Shown: positions 34,111 to 47,825 of the stretch, piece by piece
Numbering within the stretch: the first letter of the stretch is position 1
Layout: each line of letters begins with the position of its first letter
Assembly: GCA_035556195.1 (NCBI GenBank)
Contig: DATMFK010000015.1
Location: 124,001 to 188,000, forward strand
From: G016756615 sp035556195
GTDB taxonomy: Bacteria > Pseudomonadota > Alphaproteobacteria > Rhizobiales > Rhizobiaceae
Length of the DNA: 64,000 nt
Direction of reading: 5' to 3'
Program-made: the position numbers and the translations under genes
Notes under the pieces: generated by a model
What the model saw: only the letters and a program-made list of their open reading frames with translations
Databases searched by the model: none
What the model was told of the DNA's origin: nothing

Positions 34111-34177
34111 CAATGGCCACCGTCTGGGATTGGAATCTGCCATTGAACCCTTCGTCACACTCGGACCCGAGCGAAGC
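34111..34177 (+). repeat. REP-like hairpin element, copy 5 (diverged, truncated)
   Basis: CAATGGCCACCGTCTGGG through TTCGTCACACTCGGACCC to GAGCGAAGC. The match to copy 3 stops exactly where the threonine aldolase stop codon begins (34178). Confidence 0.6.
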
Positions 34178-35227
34178 CTAACCAATCAAATCGCCGAAAC
34201 GGTCCACTTCGTCTTCCGTCGTTCTGAAGCTGGTGACGAAGCGGTAGAGGGATTCCCCTTCCGCGAGCTCGCCCTCCAAAGCCTTTGGCGTCGCCCATGG
34301 GTAGAAGACCGCGCCCTTGGCTTGCAGAGCTTCGGCGGTACCGGCCTCCATAACGGCGAAAAGCTCGTTCGCTTCCGGCTTCCACGCGAGCCGCATTGAT
34401 TTGGCGGCCCCGATGCGAACTGCCAATCGTGCCGTCATGCGATTGGCGTGTCGCGCGGTTTCAAGCCACAGGTCGTCCTTGAAATAGGCGTCGAATTGCG
34501 CGGCAACGAAGCGCGATTTCGAGAAGAGCTGCGCGGCGCGTTTTTGCACGAAGGCGAGCTCGCGCGCCTTGTCGAGGTCGAAGAGCACGATTGCCTCGGC
34601 GCACCAGCAGCCATTCTTGGTGCCACCGAAGGACACGAGATCCACGCCGCGCTTCCAGGTCATTTCTGCGGGCGTGCTTTCCAACGCCACGAGCGCATTG
34701 GCGAAACGCGCTCCGTCCATATGGAGAGGCACGCCGTGCCGCCGGGCGATCGTGCCGATCGCTTCGATCTCCTTCAACTGGTACACAGTGCCGATTTCGG
34801 TGGCCTGGGTGATCGAGACCGCCATTGGCCTGCCGCCGTGCAGGAACTCCGGGTCGAAATGCGCGATAGCGGCCTCGAGCCTGGCCGGATCGATTTTCCC
34901 CAGTGCACCGTCGACCGGATGCAGCCGGCCGCCGCCCGACAGATATTCGGGGGCCCCGCATTCATCCTGCAGCATGTGCGCCTCGCGATGGGCGAACGCC
35001 ACGCCGCCGGGCCGGCTCACCAGCGTCATCGACAGGGAATTCGCCGCGGTGCCGGTCGCCACGAAGAACACGGCGACCTCGCGTTCGAACAAGGCGCTGA
35101 AACGTTCCTTGACGGCCTTGTCGAGCGCGCTGGAACCGTAAGCCGGGGCGTAGCCATCGGCACTCGCCGCCAGGCCAGCCGAGATCGCGGGATGGGCTCC
35201 TGCCCAGTTGTCGGATGCAAAGATCAT
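34178..35227 (-). CDS. Low-specificity L-threonine aldolase
   Basis: A 349-aa PLP enzyme that splits L-threonine or allo-threonine into glycine and acetaldehyde. FASDNWAGAHPAI at the N-terminus, YGSSALDKAVKERFSALFE, the substrate/PLP region SRPGGVAFAHREAHMLQDECGAPE, PLHMDGARFANAL, and the PLP-binding Lys in DLVSFGGTKNGC (about residue 207). Length fits the bacterial beta-elim_lyase family. A REP-like element abuts its stop codon. No operon partner is seen. Confidence 0.9.
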   Translation of the reverse strand: MIFASDNWAGAHPAISAGLAASADGYAPAYGSSALDKAVKERFSALFEREVAVFFVATGTAANSLSMTLVSRPGGVAFAHREAHMLQDECGAPEYLSGGGRLHPVDGALGKIDPARLEAAIAHFDPEFLHGGRPMAVSITQATEIGTVYQLKEIEAIGTIARRHGVPLHMDGARFANALVALESTPAEMTWKRGVDLVSFGGTKNGCWCAEAIVLFDLDKARELAFVQKRAAQLFSKSRFVAAQFDAYFKDDLWLETARHANRMTARLAVRIGAAKSMRLAWKPEANELFAVMEAGTAEALQAKGAVFYPWATPKALEGELAEGESLYRFVTSFRTTEDEVDRFGDLIG

Positions 35228-35707
35228 GATGATTTCCCGGATTTGAACCGCTTTCGCGGCGGACCATCTGCGGTTTTTCCCACATTCTTCAAGGGGGCTG
35301 AGGCAAATTCCCGTTCAGCCAGGCCTCGGGCAGTGGTTTTCCGGACAGATAGTTGCGGCAAGGCAGCATGCTCGGGCAATTTTGTTACGCCTTTGCGCCG
35401 ACTCCTGTTCATTTCTAACTTGAAGCGGAGAAAGAATTCTGTCATACCCCAAATAGGACAGTAGTGCTGTCTTATTTATCGACGCATGGCAGGTTGGATA
35501 GGCGTATAATGCTGCGTCCCGGCTTGCCGTGTGGCGGGCGGCGAACGGCGCGCACAACCTGGCCGTCGCCGTGGAGCGCGGGGTGGTCGGCCCGAGGGGC
35601 CGGCGCTCCGGACATTCGAAAGACATGCCGCATGATCAGGAGGGGCTTCAGCTCCACGGACCATGCCGGCCCAACGCCCGGAAGGGGCACGAACGGAGAA
35701 CGGTACG
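35228..35707. other. 480-base leader/promoter region of gltB
   Basis: No gene-like frame was found. A 10-bp palindrome at 35452-35476 in a small AT-rich patch is the main feature; the rest up to the gltB ATG at 35708 has no obvious structure. Confidence 0.5.
35452..35476. promoter_or_regulatory. Palindrome in the gltB upstream region
   Basis: AATAGGACAG and CTGTCTTATT form a 10-bp stem with one wobble around TAGTG, 231 bases before gltB. It could be an operator or a hairpin; no known consensus was recognised. Confidence 0.35.
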
Positions 35708-40405
<4,698 letters not shown>

Positions 40406-40426
40406 GCCGGCCTTCGCCCCTGACGA

Positions 40427-40444
40427 TCCGGCCTCGAGGCCGGA
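40427..40444. repeat. Perfect 18-base palindrome between gltB and gltD
   Basis: TCCGGCCTCGAGGCCGGA at 40427-40444 can form a tight stem in the gltB-gltD spacer. It may tune the ratio of the two subunits. Confidence 0.45.
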
Positions 40445-40529
40445 CGGTGGGACGCGACATGCTCCGAACACGCAACCCGAAATCAAGTCCTGTCCTGCGG
40501 CAGGCGCATGCTCAAGAGTTGGAATTACG

Positions 40530-41984
40530 ATGGGCAAGGTTACAGGTTTTCTCGAGATCGATCGGCAGGTGCACAAGTATCAGCCAGCCTCCGACCGCAT
40601 CCGGCATTTTCGCGAATTCACGCTGCCGATGTCGGACAAGGAAGTCGAGAAACAGGCTGCTCGCTGCATGGATTGCGGCGTACCATATTGCCATGGCCCG
40701 ACGGGCTGCCCGATCCACAACCAGATCCCGGACTGGAACGATCTCGTCTACAATGGCGATTGGGACAACGCGATCCGCAATCTTCATTCGACCAACAACT
40801 TCCCTGAATTCACCGGCCGCGTCTGCCCCGCGCCCTGCGAGGAGGCATGCACGCTGAACCTCGAAGACGTTCCGGTGGCGATCAAGACGATCGAGCAGGC
40901 GATTGCCGACAAGGCTTATGAGACCGGCTATATCCGGCCTTATCCGGCGGCTGGGAAGACCGGCAAGCGCGTCGCCATCATCGGCTCAGGCCCCGCCGGC
41001 ATGGCTGCGGCCCAGCAGCTCGGGCGCGTGGGACACGACGTCCATGTTTACGAGCGGGAAAGCCGTCCCGGCGGGTTGCTGCGTTTCGGCATTCCCGACT
41101 TCAAGATGGAGAAGCACTATATCGATCGGCGCGTCGACCAGATGGCGGGCGAGGGGGTGACCTTTCACTGTGGCGTCAATGTCGGCGTCGACAAGAAGAT
41201 GTCGGAACTGCTCGCCGAGTTCGACGCCGTCCTCTATTGCGGCGGGTCCGAGACCCCGCGTCCGGCGGGCATCCCGGGTGCCGATCTCCTCGGCGTGCAC
41301 GACGCCATGCCGTATCTGGTGCAGCAGAACAAGCGCCTGGCCGGCGAGGACATCCAGTCCGTCGCCTGGCCGTCGGAACCGATCCTCGCCGGCGGCAAGC
41401 ATGTCGTGGTGGTGGGCGGCGGCGACACCGCTTCCGACTGCGTCGGCACGGCATTCCGGCAGGGCGCTGTGCGCGTCACCCAGCTCGACATCCGGCCGCA
41501 GCCGCCGGAGAAGGAGGACAAGCTGTCGGTGTGGCCTTATTGGGCAACGAAGATGCGTACCTCCTCGTCGCAGGCGGAAGGCGCCCAGCGCGAATTCCAG
41601 GTGGCGACGCTCGAGTTCCTCGGCGAGGACGGTACGCTGATCGGCGTCAAGTGCTGCGAGGTCGACGAGAAGCGCAAGCCGATCCCCGGGACGGATTTCG
41701 TGATCCGCGCCGACCTCGCCTTCATAGCCATCGGCTTTGCCGGCCCAATCGCCAGCGGGGTGGTGCAGGAACTGGGAGACAAGCTCGCGGTCGCTGTCGA
41801 TGCCCGGCGCTCGACGAACGTCCAGGCGAACGAACGTGATTACCGCACCAATATCGACAAGCTATTCGCGGCCGGTGACGTGCGGCGCGGCCAGTCGCTG
41901 GTGGTCTGGGCCATTCGCGAAGGCCGTCAGGCGGCGCGCTCGATTGACGAGTATCTGATGGGATCGACCGTTCTGCCGAGGTGA
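40530..41984 (+). CDS. gltD: Glutamate synthase (NADPH), small subunit
   Basis: A 484-aa GOGAT beta subunit that passes electrons from NADPH through FAD and Fe-S clusters to GltB. N-terminal Fe-S cysteines in CMDCGVPYCHGPTGC (46-60) and RVCPAPCEEAC. FAD-binding IIGSGPAGMAAAQQLGR, the segment RPGGLLRFGIPDFKM, and NADPH-binding VVVGGGDTASDCVGTAFR. The C-terminal FAD motif IDKLFAAGDVRRGQSLVVWA is present. Length fits the family. The spacer before it carries an 18-base palindrome. Confidence 0.97.
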   Translation: MGKVTGFLEIDRQVHKYQPASDRIRHFREFTLPMSDKEVEKQAARCMDCGVPYCHGPTGCPIHNQIPDWNDLVYNGDWDNAIRNLHSTNNFPEFTGRVCPAPCEEACTLNLEDVPVAIKTIEQAIADKAYETGYIRPYPAAGKTGKRVAIIGSGPAGMAAAQQLGRVGHDVHVYERESRPGGLLRFGIPDFKMEKHYIDRRVDQMAGEGVTFHCGVNVGVDKKMSELLAEFDAVLYCGGSETPRPAGIPGADLLGVHDAMPYLVQQNKRLAGEDIQSVAWPSEPILAGGKHVVVVGGGDTASDCVGTAFRQGAVRVTQLDIRPQPPEKEDKLSVWPYWATKMRTSSSQAEGAQREFQVATLEFLGEDGTLIGVKCCEVDEKRKPIPGTDFVIRADLAFIAIGFAGPIASGVVQELGDKLAVAVDARRSTNVQANERDYRTNIDKLFAAGDVRRGQSLVVWAIREGRQAARSIDEYLMGSTVLPR

Positions 41985-42077
41985 GCAATGGCTTGAGGTC
42001 CGTCCGGTCGCTTGGTCGAGATGTCCGGCAGGACAGTGAGGGGCAACTCGCGACGGGTCGAAAATCAGCCGATGGCA

Positions 42078-42851
42078 TCACACGATCGTAGGTGTGATGC
42101 CGCCGTCGACGCGGAGGGCCGCACCGTTGGTGGCGGCAGAGAGGGGGCTCGCCACATAGGCGACGAGAGTCGCGATCTCTTCCGGCTCGATCATGCGCTG
42201 GATCAGCGAGGTCGGGCGCTCGGTGGCGAAGAAGGCCTGCTCGATCTCCTTCTCCTGCGCATTCGGATCCTCAGCCACGCTCTTGAGGAAATCCACGATG
42301 CCCTCAGAACGCGTGGTGCCCGGCAGCACTGAATTGACGGTCACCCGCGTGCCCTTCGTACTGGCGGCAAGACCGCGCGCGATGGCGAGCTGCGCCGTCT
42401 TTGTCATGCCGTAATGAACCATGTCGGGCGGCACGATCAATGCGCTGTCGCTGGCAATGAAGATGATGCGTCCCCAATCGCGCTCGATCATGCCGGGAAA
42501 ATAGGCCCGAGCCAGTCGTGCCCCGGACAGCACGTTCACTTCGAAGAAATGCCGCCAATCCTCGTCCGTGATCTCGGTGAAGGGCTTCGATTCATAGATG
42601 CCGAGATTGTTGACCAGGATGTCGATCTCAGGCGCCGCCGCGACGAGAGCGGCCGCGCCCTCCGCGGTCGTTGGATCGGCCAGCACGCCGCGCGCGCCGC
42701 TGTCGGCCACCGCGGCATCGAGCTTCTGGCGATTGCGGCCGCAGATGACGACATCGGCGCCTTCGATGACGAGCCGTTCGGCGATCGCCAAACCAATGCC
42801 CGCCGTTGAACCGGTGACGAGCGCGGTCTTGCCGTTCAGCTGCAGGTCCAT
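42078..42851 (-). CDS. Short-chain dehydrogenase/reductase (SDR)
   Basis: A 257-aa classical SDR oxidoreductase. Cofactor motif TGSTAGIGLAIA (12-23), NNLG near residue 86, and a catalytic site that reads YGMTK (the YxxxK pair) with Ser in IASDSALIV. The acidic or basic residue after the second strand (CGRNRQKLD) suggests NADP(H). The ATG at 42851 sits behind AAAGGAG; an ATG 12 codons upstream is less likely. It lies 32 bases downstream of the aldo/keto reductase gene on the same strand, so the two form one operon, divergent from the LysR gene. The substrate is unknown. Confidence 0.88.
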   Translation of the reverse strand: MDLQLNGKTALVTGSTAGIGLAIAERLVIEGADVVICGRNRQKLDAAVADSGARGVLADPTTAEGAAALVAAAPEIDILVNNLGIYESKPFTEITDEDWRHFFEVNVLSGARLARAYFPGMIERDWGRIIFIASDSALIVPPDMVHYGMTKTAQLAIARGLAASTKGTRVTVNSVLPGTTRSEGIVDFLKSVAEDPNAQEKEIEQAFFATERPTSLIQRMIEPEEIATLVAYVASPLSAATNGAALRVDGGITPTIV

Positions 42852-42883
42852 GGGATGTTCTCCTTTCAGCCTTTGGTAGCTCC

Positions 42884-43708
42884 TCAATCCCAGGTCGGGG
42901 CGAGTCCTGGCGGGCTCACCAGACGGCCATTGGGTCGCGAGAGCTTGCCGATCGCCGTCATGTCGCCATCACTGAGCGCGAAATCGAAGATCGCGAGATT
43001 CTCGGCCACGCGTTCAGGCCTGGCGGTCTTGGACAGCGCGATATAGCCCTGTTGGATCAACCAGCGCAGGGCGACCTGAGCGGCCGTCTTGCCGTATTTC
43101 GCGCCGATCTCTCGGAGCACCGGGTCGCGCGGCACCGCGCCATCGGCCATGCCGTAATAGGCGGTGATGGCGACACCCATCTCCCTGGCGGCCGCGGCAA
43201 CGGCTCGCTGATCAAGATAGGGATGGACCTCGATCTGATTGGTGACGATCGGCGCTTGGCTCACCGCAACCGATTCCTTCATCTGCGCGATGTTCTGGTT
43301 GCTGACGCCGATAAAGCGCGTCTTGCCAGCCGCCTGCACCTCGCCCAGCATGGCGATCTGATCCGCAATCGCGACCTTGTCACCAGGCCAGTGCAGGAGC
43401 AGCAGGTCGACGCGGTCCACCTTCAGTCTGTCCAGGCTGTCGTCCACCGAGGCGGCGAACCTGTCCTTCCTGTAATTGTCGACCCACACCTTGGTGGTGA
43501 GGAACAGATCATCGCGGCGCGCACCGGCGGCCTGAAGCGCGCGGCCGAGAGCGGCCTCGTTACGGTAGATCTGGGCGGTGTCGAAATGCCGGAAGCCGAC
43601 TTCTAGCGCGGTGGGAACGATGGCCTCGACCTCGGCGTCCGACATGCGGAACACGCCGAAGCCGAGTGCCGGGATTTCCGCGCCATGGGCCTTCACGATG
43701 TCCATGCT
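42884..43708 (-). CDS. Aldo/keto reductase, 2,5-diketo-D-gluconate reductase (DkgB)-like
   Basis: A 274-aa NADPH-dependent carbonyl reductase with a TIM-barrel fold. Catalytic tetrad positions are visible: Asp in GFRHFDTAQIYRNE (with Tyr), Lys in FLTTKVWVDN and His in LLLLHWPG. The C-terminus ends RLVSPPGLAPTWD, typical of the DkgB branch. The start at 43708 follows AAAGGACAGAAAGC. The frame stays open for 85 more codons upstream, but those lack AKR homology. It is first in an operon with the SDR gene and probably controlled by the divergent LysR protein. Confidence 0.9.
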   Translation of the reverse strand, partial: SMDIVKAHGAEIPALGFGVFRMSDAEVEAIVPTALEVGFRHFDTAQIYRNEAALGRALQAAGARRDDLFLTTKVWVDNYRKDRFAASVDDSLDRLKVDRVDLLLLHWPGDKVAIADQIAMLGEVQAAGKTRFIGVSNQNIAQMKESVAVSQAPIVTNQIEVHPYLDQRAVAAAAREMGVAITAYYGMADGAVPRDPVLREIGAKYGKTAAQVALRWLIQQGYIALSKTARPERVAENLAIFDFALSDGDMTAIGKLSRPNGRLVSPPGLAPTWD

Positions 43709-44010
43709 TTCTGTCCTTTTGGATTCAGGCGGCTTGCGCCTTTGATTGGTCACGAGGGCCGCACGAGTCCCGGCGGACTGACGGGCGTCCGGCGCTACGC
43801 CGGCGAGGCCGCCAAGCAGCGTGAACACGCCGTCGACTGAGCCGGCATCGCTCATGCTCCCGGTGCCGAACACCGGGACATCGGTCTGCACCGAGAGGTC
43901 AGGGACGGCTGTGTCCGTGACGTTGCACGACGGTAGTCCAAGCCTCCCGCCTTGATAATCCATCGCCGTTCCACATTATCTATGAAACGAAATCACAGAA
44001 GGAGCACCGC
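43709..44010. other. 302-base divergent promoter region with possible AKR gene remnant
   Basis: The region lies between the AKR-SDR operon and the LysR gene. On the minus strand, in a different frame from the AKR gene, codons for TPVSPPGLVRPS and a stop (near 43753-43791) resemble the last residues of the AKR protein itself, so this may be the tail of a lost paralog. No other structure is seen. Confidence 0.35.
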
Positions 44011-44913
44011 GTGGATAATCGTGCCGGTGAAATGCAGGTCTTTCTTCGTGTTGTCGAAGCCGGCAATTTCTCTGAGGCCGCTCGGCTGCTGCGCATGACG
44101 CCCTCGACGGTCAGCAAGCTCATCGCGCGGATCGAGATGCGGCTGGGCGTGCGGCTACTGGAGCGTTCGACGCGCCGCCTGTCGCTCACGGCCGAGGGCC
44201 GGCTTTACTACGAACGCAGCCAGGCGCTGCTTGGCGAACTCGATGAAATGGAGAAGGAGCTGTCGGAGGGCGCGGCGAGTGCTGGCGGCACGGTTCGCGT
44301 GAATGCTTCGGTCGCATTCGGCGTCCTGGCGGTAGAGCCGGAACTGCCGGCTTTCTGGCAAGCGTATCCGAACATCGTCCTGGACCTCTCCCTCTCCGAT
44401 GAGATCGTCGATCTTTATTTCGATCGCACCGATGTGGTCTTCCGCGTCGGACGCTTGCAGGATTCCGGCATGATGGCGCGGCGCATCGGTGTCGCTCGCC
44501 GCAAGATCGTCGCCTCGCCTGCCTATCTGGAGCGTCATGGGACACCACGCACCGTCGAGGATCTCGCAGGCCACAACTGCCTTGGCTTCAATTTCCGGCG
44601 CGCCGCACCGGTCTGGCCGCTCAAGGAGAGCGGACGGATCGTCGATCGCGCCATAAACGGCTCGCTCCTCGCCAACAATGGCGAGACCGCCCGGCGTATG
44701 GCCGTGGCGGGTGTCGGACTCGCGAGGCTCGGGGACTACCACGCCCGTGCCGACCTCGCTTCAGGACGCCTCGTGGAAGTGCTCTCCGAGGCCGTCGAGG
44801 GCGACGAGGAGGAGATCCACGCCGTCTATCCCGGAGGCGCGCATCTCCCTCAGCGCGTGCGCGTATTCCTCGATTTCATGGTGCCCAGATTGCAGGCTTT
44901 TCTTGGCCGGTAA
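44011..44913 (+). CDS. LysR-family transcriptional regulator
   Basis: A 300-aa LTTR. N-terminal winged HTH (about 8-65: FLRVVEAGNFSEAARLLRMTPSTVSKLIARIE), a linker helix, and a periplasmic-binding-like effector domain (about 90-295: GGTVRVNASVAFGVLAVEPELP and later WPLKESGRIV). It belongs to the AaeR/DsdC-like CrgA subgroup, which often controls a divergent oxidoreductase gene. The start is GTG 44011; a downstream ATG (EMQVF) is possible. It is divergent from the AKR-SDR pair, its likely target. Confidence 0.9.
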   Translation: MDNRAGEMQVFLRVVEAGNFSEAARLLRMTPSTVSKLIARIEMRLGVRLLERSTRRLSLTAEGRLYYERSQALLGELDEMEKELSEGAASAGGTVRVNASVAFGVLAVEPELPAFWQAYPNIVLDLSLSDEIVDLYFDRTDVVFRVGRLQDSGMMARRIGVARRKIVASPAYLERHGTPRTVEDLAGHNCLGFNFRRAAPVWPLKESGRIVDRAINGSLLANNGETARRMAVAGVGLARLGDYHARADLASGRLVEVLSEAVEGDEEEIHAVYPGGAHLPQRVRVFLDFMVPRLQAFLGR

Positions 44914-44985
44914 GGGCATATAGGCCGAGCGGTCACGGCCGCTGCCGCAATCGCGGATGTCTTCGACGACCGGTGTTCTCCATGG

Positions 44986-46194
44986 TCAGCGTCGCAATGC
45001 GCCGGTTGTGTCGGTCTGCGGCGCAGGCGTGGCGGGCGGTGGTGCCGACGGCTTGAAATCGTCGGCACGGCCCGGCGTCGGATCGGGCGCGATGCCGTCG
45101 ATGGCGAGGCGTTCCGCCGGTGTGCGCGGCTTGTCCTTGGGATCGAACTTCTGGCCGAGAAGCTCGGCTCCGCCATCCAGTTCGGGATCGTCCAGGGAAA
45201 CCGGCAAGGTGCGGTCGACTGGCATGCGCGAATGCGGGTCCGCCTGAGGCAGGGCGGCCACGCCGGGAATCGGTGCACCGGAAGGCGTGATGCCCAGGAT
45301 CTTGTAAAGCGGCTTCTCGGCGTAGAAGGCGATTTTCCGCTTGCCCGCCTTGGTGAGATTGATGCCGTCGTTCGAGCGAAGGCGCACGGGCTGGCCGTTC
45401 ATGTCCGGACCGTTGGTCACGAAGGCGCCGTTCTCGTCGACGAAACCTTCCCATATGTCCACGAAGGTGCCGTCCGCGCCTTCGGCCGCCTTGCGGTAGA
45501 CGTCGTTGAAAGCGAGCATGTCCGACAGCATGTTCTTCGGCTTGAAGGACGGCTGTCCAACCCAGACGAACGGCACCTTGCTCTCCCGCAAGGTGGTGGC
45601 GAACGCCGTCGAGCGCGCCTCGTATTCCTTCGTCCAGGCTTCCGTGAGCGGCTGCTCCCGCACTTCGCCGACCCGCATCTGCTGGCGGTCGTTGGAGCCG
45701 AGCATGACCACGATCGCGGCCGGTTTCTCCGCGTCGATCATCGGTTTGATTTCTTTCGGCCAGTCGAAGAAGTCATCGCGCGCGAAGCCCGACGAGCCTT
45801 TGGTTCGATCGACCACCTTGATCTCCGCATTCTGCGCGAAGACGTCATTGAGCCCTTCGGCAAGGCCGCTGGCCATGAAGTCGCCGACCACCAGAACCGT
45901 TTTCGCGGTCGCGGATTTTTCCACCACCGGCGTCTCCGGCTCTGCCGGCGGCCGCGCAACAGCGCTTGACGATTTGCTCCTTTGCCTCGGCCTTGCCGCC
46001 GGCCTTTCGGGCGCGCGCTGTTGGATCACCCTTTCACGCGGGGTACCGAACAGGAATTCGAAAAGATTGCGGGGCCGGCGGGGCTGATAGTCCTGCGCGA
46101 GGGCCGCTGGCACCGCAAGGGACAGAGCGACGAGCGCGATCAGGAGCATCGGAAATGTCCTGCGAAGACGCCATCCTTTCCCCGATCCGAACAC
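44986..46194 (-). CDS. DUF459/SGNH-hydrolase-like exported protein with degenerate catalytic blocks
   Basis: A 402-aa protein with a signal peptide (FPMLLIALVALSLAVPAALA, cleavage near 33), a basic/proline-rich stretch (34-95) and an SGNH-like domain (about 97-300). Block III GSND (166-169) is kept, but block I reads GDFMASGL (104-111) where the family has GDS, and block V reads DGINLT (276-281) where the usual pattern is DGxH. A long Pro/Asp-rich tail follows. It may still bind a peptidoglycan or polysaccharide O-acetyl group without hydrolysing it. The transglycosylase gene lies 143 bases upstream on the same strand. Confidence 0.75.
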   Translation of the reverse strand: MFGSGKGWRLRRTFPMLLIALVALSLAVPAALAQDYQPRRPRNLFEFLFGTPRERVIQQRAPERPAARPRQRSKSSSAVARPPAEPETPVVEKSATAKTVLVVGDFMASGLAEGLNDVFAQNAEIKVVDRTKGSSGFARDDFFDWPKEIKPMIDAEKPAAIVVMLGSNDRQQMRVGEVREQPLTEAWTKEYEARSTAFATTLRESKVPFVWVGQPSFKPKNMLSDMLAFNDVYRKAAEGADGTFVDIWEGFVDENGAFVTNGPDMNGQPVRLRSNDGINLTKAGKRKIAFYAEKPLYKILGITPSGAPIPGVAALPQADPHSRMPVDRTLPVSLDDPELDGGAELLGQKFDPKDKPRTPAERLAIDGIAPDPTPGRADDFKPSAPPPATPAPQTDTTGALRR

Positions 46195-46337
46195 GTCCTG
46201 TTCCTTTTCCCTGCAGCCTCGGTGACACCCGGCTTTTCAGCCGGGCGTCTTACTCCAATCCTGGTGCGCCTTGCCGCCAAGCGTAGTCGGCCAATTCCGA
46301 ACAAGGCAGCTCCGGATCGATGAAGCTGCTGCGATTG

Positions 46338-47561
46338 TCACCGGCGGCGCAACGTCGACAGCACCTCGAGGCTGGGATGACCGTCCTGGCTCATGCCGGC
46401 CTGGGCCTGGAAGGCGCGGATCGCTTTCTTGGAGGCCTCGCCGATCTTGCCGTCGAACTTGCCGTCATAGTAGCCGTGATCCGAGAGCCGCTGCTGAAGC
46501 TCCTGCTTCTGTTCGAAGGTCAGCTTCGTGAAGGGCCTGTCCCAATCGCGCACCAGGCCTCCGTAGCCGGCGATCTCGTCGGCCAGCAAGCCGACGGCGA
46601 GCGCATATTTGTCTGCATTGTTGTAGTTCTTCAGCACGAAGAAATTCTTGGTCGCAAGAAATGCCGGTCCATTGCGCCCGTCCGGCGCCTTGAGGACGGC
46701 ATTGTCGCCGCCGCGCTTGAAGGGCTTGCCGTTGGCTCTGGTGACGCCCAATTGCTGCCATTTGGAAAGGCTCATCGAGCCGGCCGGCAGCTTGCCCGCA
46801 GGCAGGGTCACCTCGTAGCCCCATGTCTTCCCGGTCTGCCAGCCATTCTTGCGAAGGAGATTCGCGGCCGTCGCCAGCGCGTCCGGCACCGAGTTCCAGA
46901 TGTCGCGCTTGCCGTTGCCGTCCATGTCGACGGCATAGGCCTGATAGCTCGTAGGAATGAACTGGGTATGGCCCATGGCACCGGCCCAGGAACCGGTGAG
47001 GTGGCTTTCGTCGATGTCACCGCTCTGCAGGATCTTGAGTGCGGCGATGAGCTGGGTGCGCGCGAACTTCGCCCGCTTCTTATCGGCGTAGCCAAGCGTG
47101 GCGAGCGAGCGCACGACGTTGCGCATCACCTTGTCGTTCTTCAGGATCTCCCCGTAGTTCGATTCCATCGACCAGATCGCCAGGAGGATGTAACGGTCGA
47201 CGCCGTACTTGGCCTCGATGCGGTCGAGCCAGGGTTTCCACTGCCTGGCCATCTGGCGGCCGACCGATATCGCGTGCTCTTGAACCCGATTGTCGAAGTA
47301 GTCCCAGACCGGCGCGGTGAATTCAGGCTGGAAACGAGCCTTCTCCAGCACTTCAGGATCGATGTCGGTAACCCCGCGAAACGCGCGGTCGTAGGTGCTG
47401 CCCGAAATGCCGGCCTGAATTGCAGTCGAGCGGAAACTGTGGACCCAATTCTGGAACCCGGCGTCGGCCGAGGCGCTCGTCGGCGCAAAAAGTGTGGCCA
47501 CGGCAAGGCCGCCGGCCATGAGGGCCGATGCAAGGCGGCAGGCATTCTTGCGAACAGGCAT
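46338..47561 (-). CDS. Lytic murein transglycosylase, MltB-like, with peptidoglycan-binding domain
   Basis: A 407-aa periplasmic enzyme that cleaves the MurNAc-GlcNAc bond with anhydro ring formation. Signal peptide up to about residue 32 (ALMAGGLAVATLFAPTSASA). Catalytic Glu133 in AIWSMESNYGEI, then GSWAGAMGHTQFIPTSYQAYAVD, typical of the SLT_2/MltB family. A C-terminal PG_binding_1 domain (about 340-407: RLSDHGYYDGKFDGKIGEASKKAI) anchors it to the wall. No lipobox is present, so unlike E. coli MltB it is soluble. The start is ATG 47561. Confidence 0.9.
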   Translation of the reverse strand: MPVRKNACRLASALMAGGLAVATLFAPTSASADAGFQNWVHSFRSTAIQAGISGSTYDRAFRGVTDIDPEVLEKARFQPEFTAPVWDYFDNRVQEHAISVGRQMARQWKPWLDRIEAKYGVDRYILLAIWSMESNYGEILKNDKVMRNVVRSLATLGYADKKRAKFARTQLIAALKILQSGDIDESHLTGSWAGAMGHTQFIPTSYQAYAVDMDGNGKRDIWNSVPDALATAANLLRKNGWQTGKTWGYEVTLPAGKLPAGSMSLSKWQQLGVTRANGKPFKRGGDNAVLKAPDGRNGPAFLATKNFFVLKNYNNADKYALAVGLLADEIAGYGGLVRDWDRPFTKLTFEQKQELQQRLSDHGYYDGKFDGKIGEASKKAIRAFQAQAGMSQDGHPSLEVLSTLRRR

Positions 47562-47712
47562 CAAAACCTCCTTCGAATCTTCGCGAGGGACCATTCAACG
47601 CCGTACGGGTTAGCAATCGGTTTACCATCGGGGTGAGAACACGCAAAAATCACCCTCCGGTGCGCCAGAGACGAACGCGGCATGAAACGCGTCAACTCCA
47701 TCGAAAGTGTAT

Positions 47713-47724
47713 CGGGTATACCCG
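47713..47724. promoter_or_regulatory. 12-base palindrome upstream of galU
   Basis: CGGGTATACCCG is a perfect palindrome in the 264-base region between the divergent transglycosylase and galU genes. It is operator-like; no regulator was identified. Confidence 0.3.
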
Positions 47725-47825
47725 TCCCTCCATCAATGGGTCCCTATCCTATCACGGGGTCAACAAGTTGAGTATGCTGCAATTCCGGCGCGAACATGTC
47801 TTCGCCGGGGAGGCGCTTCCACACG

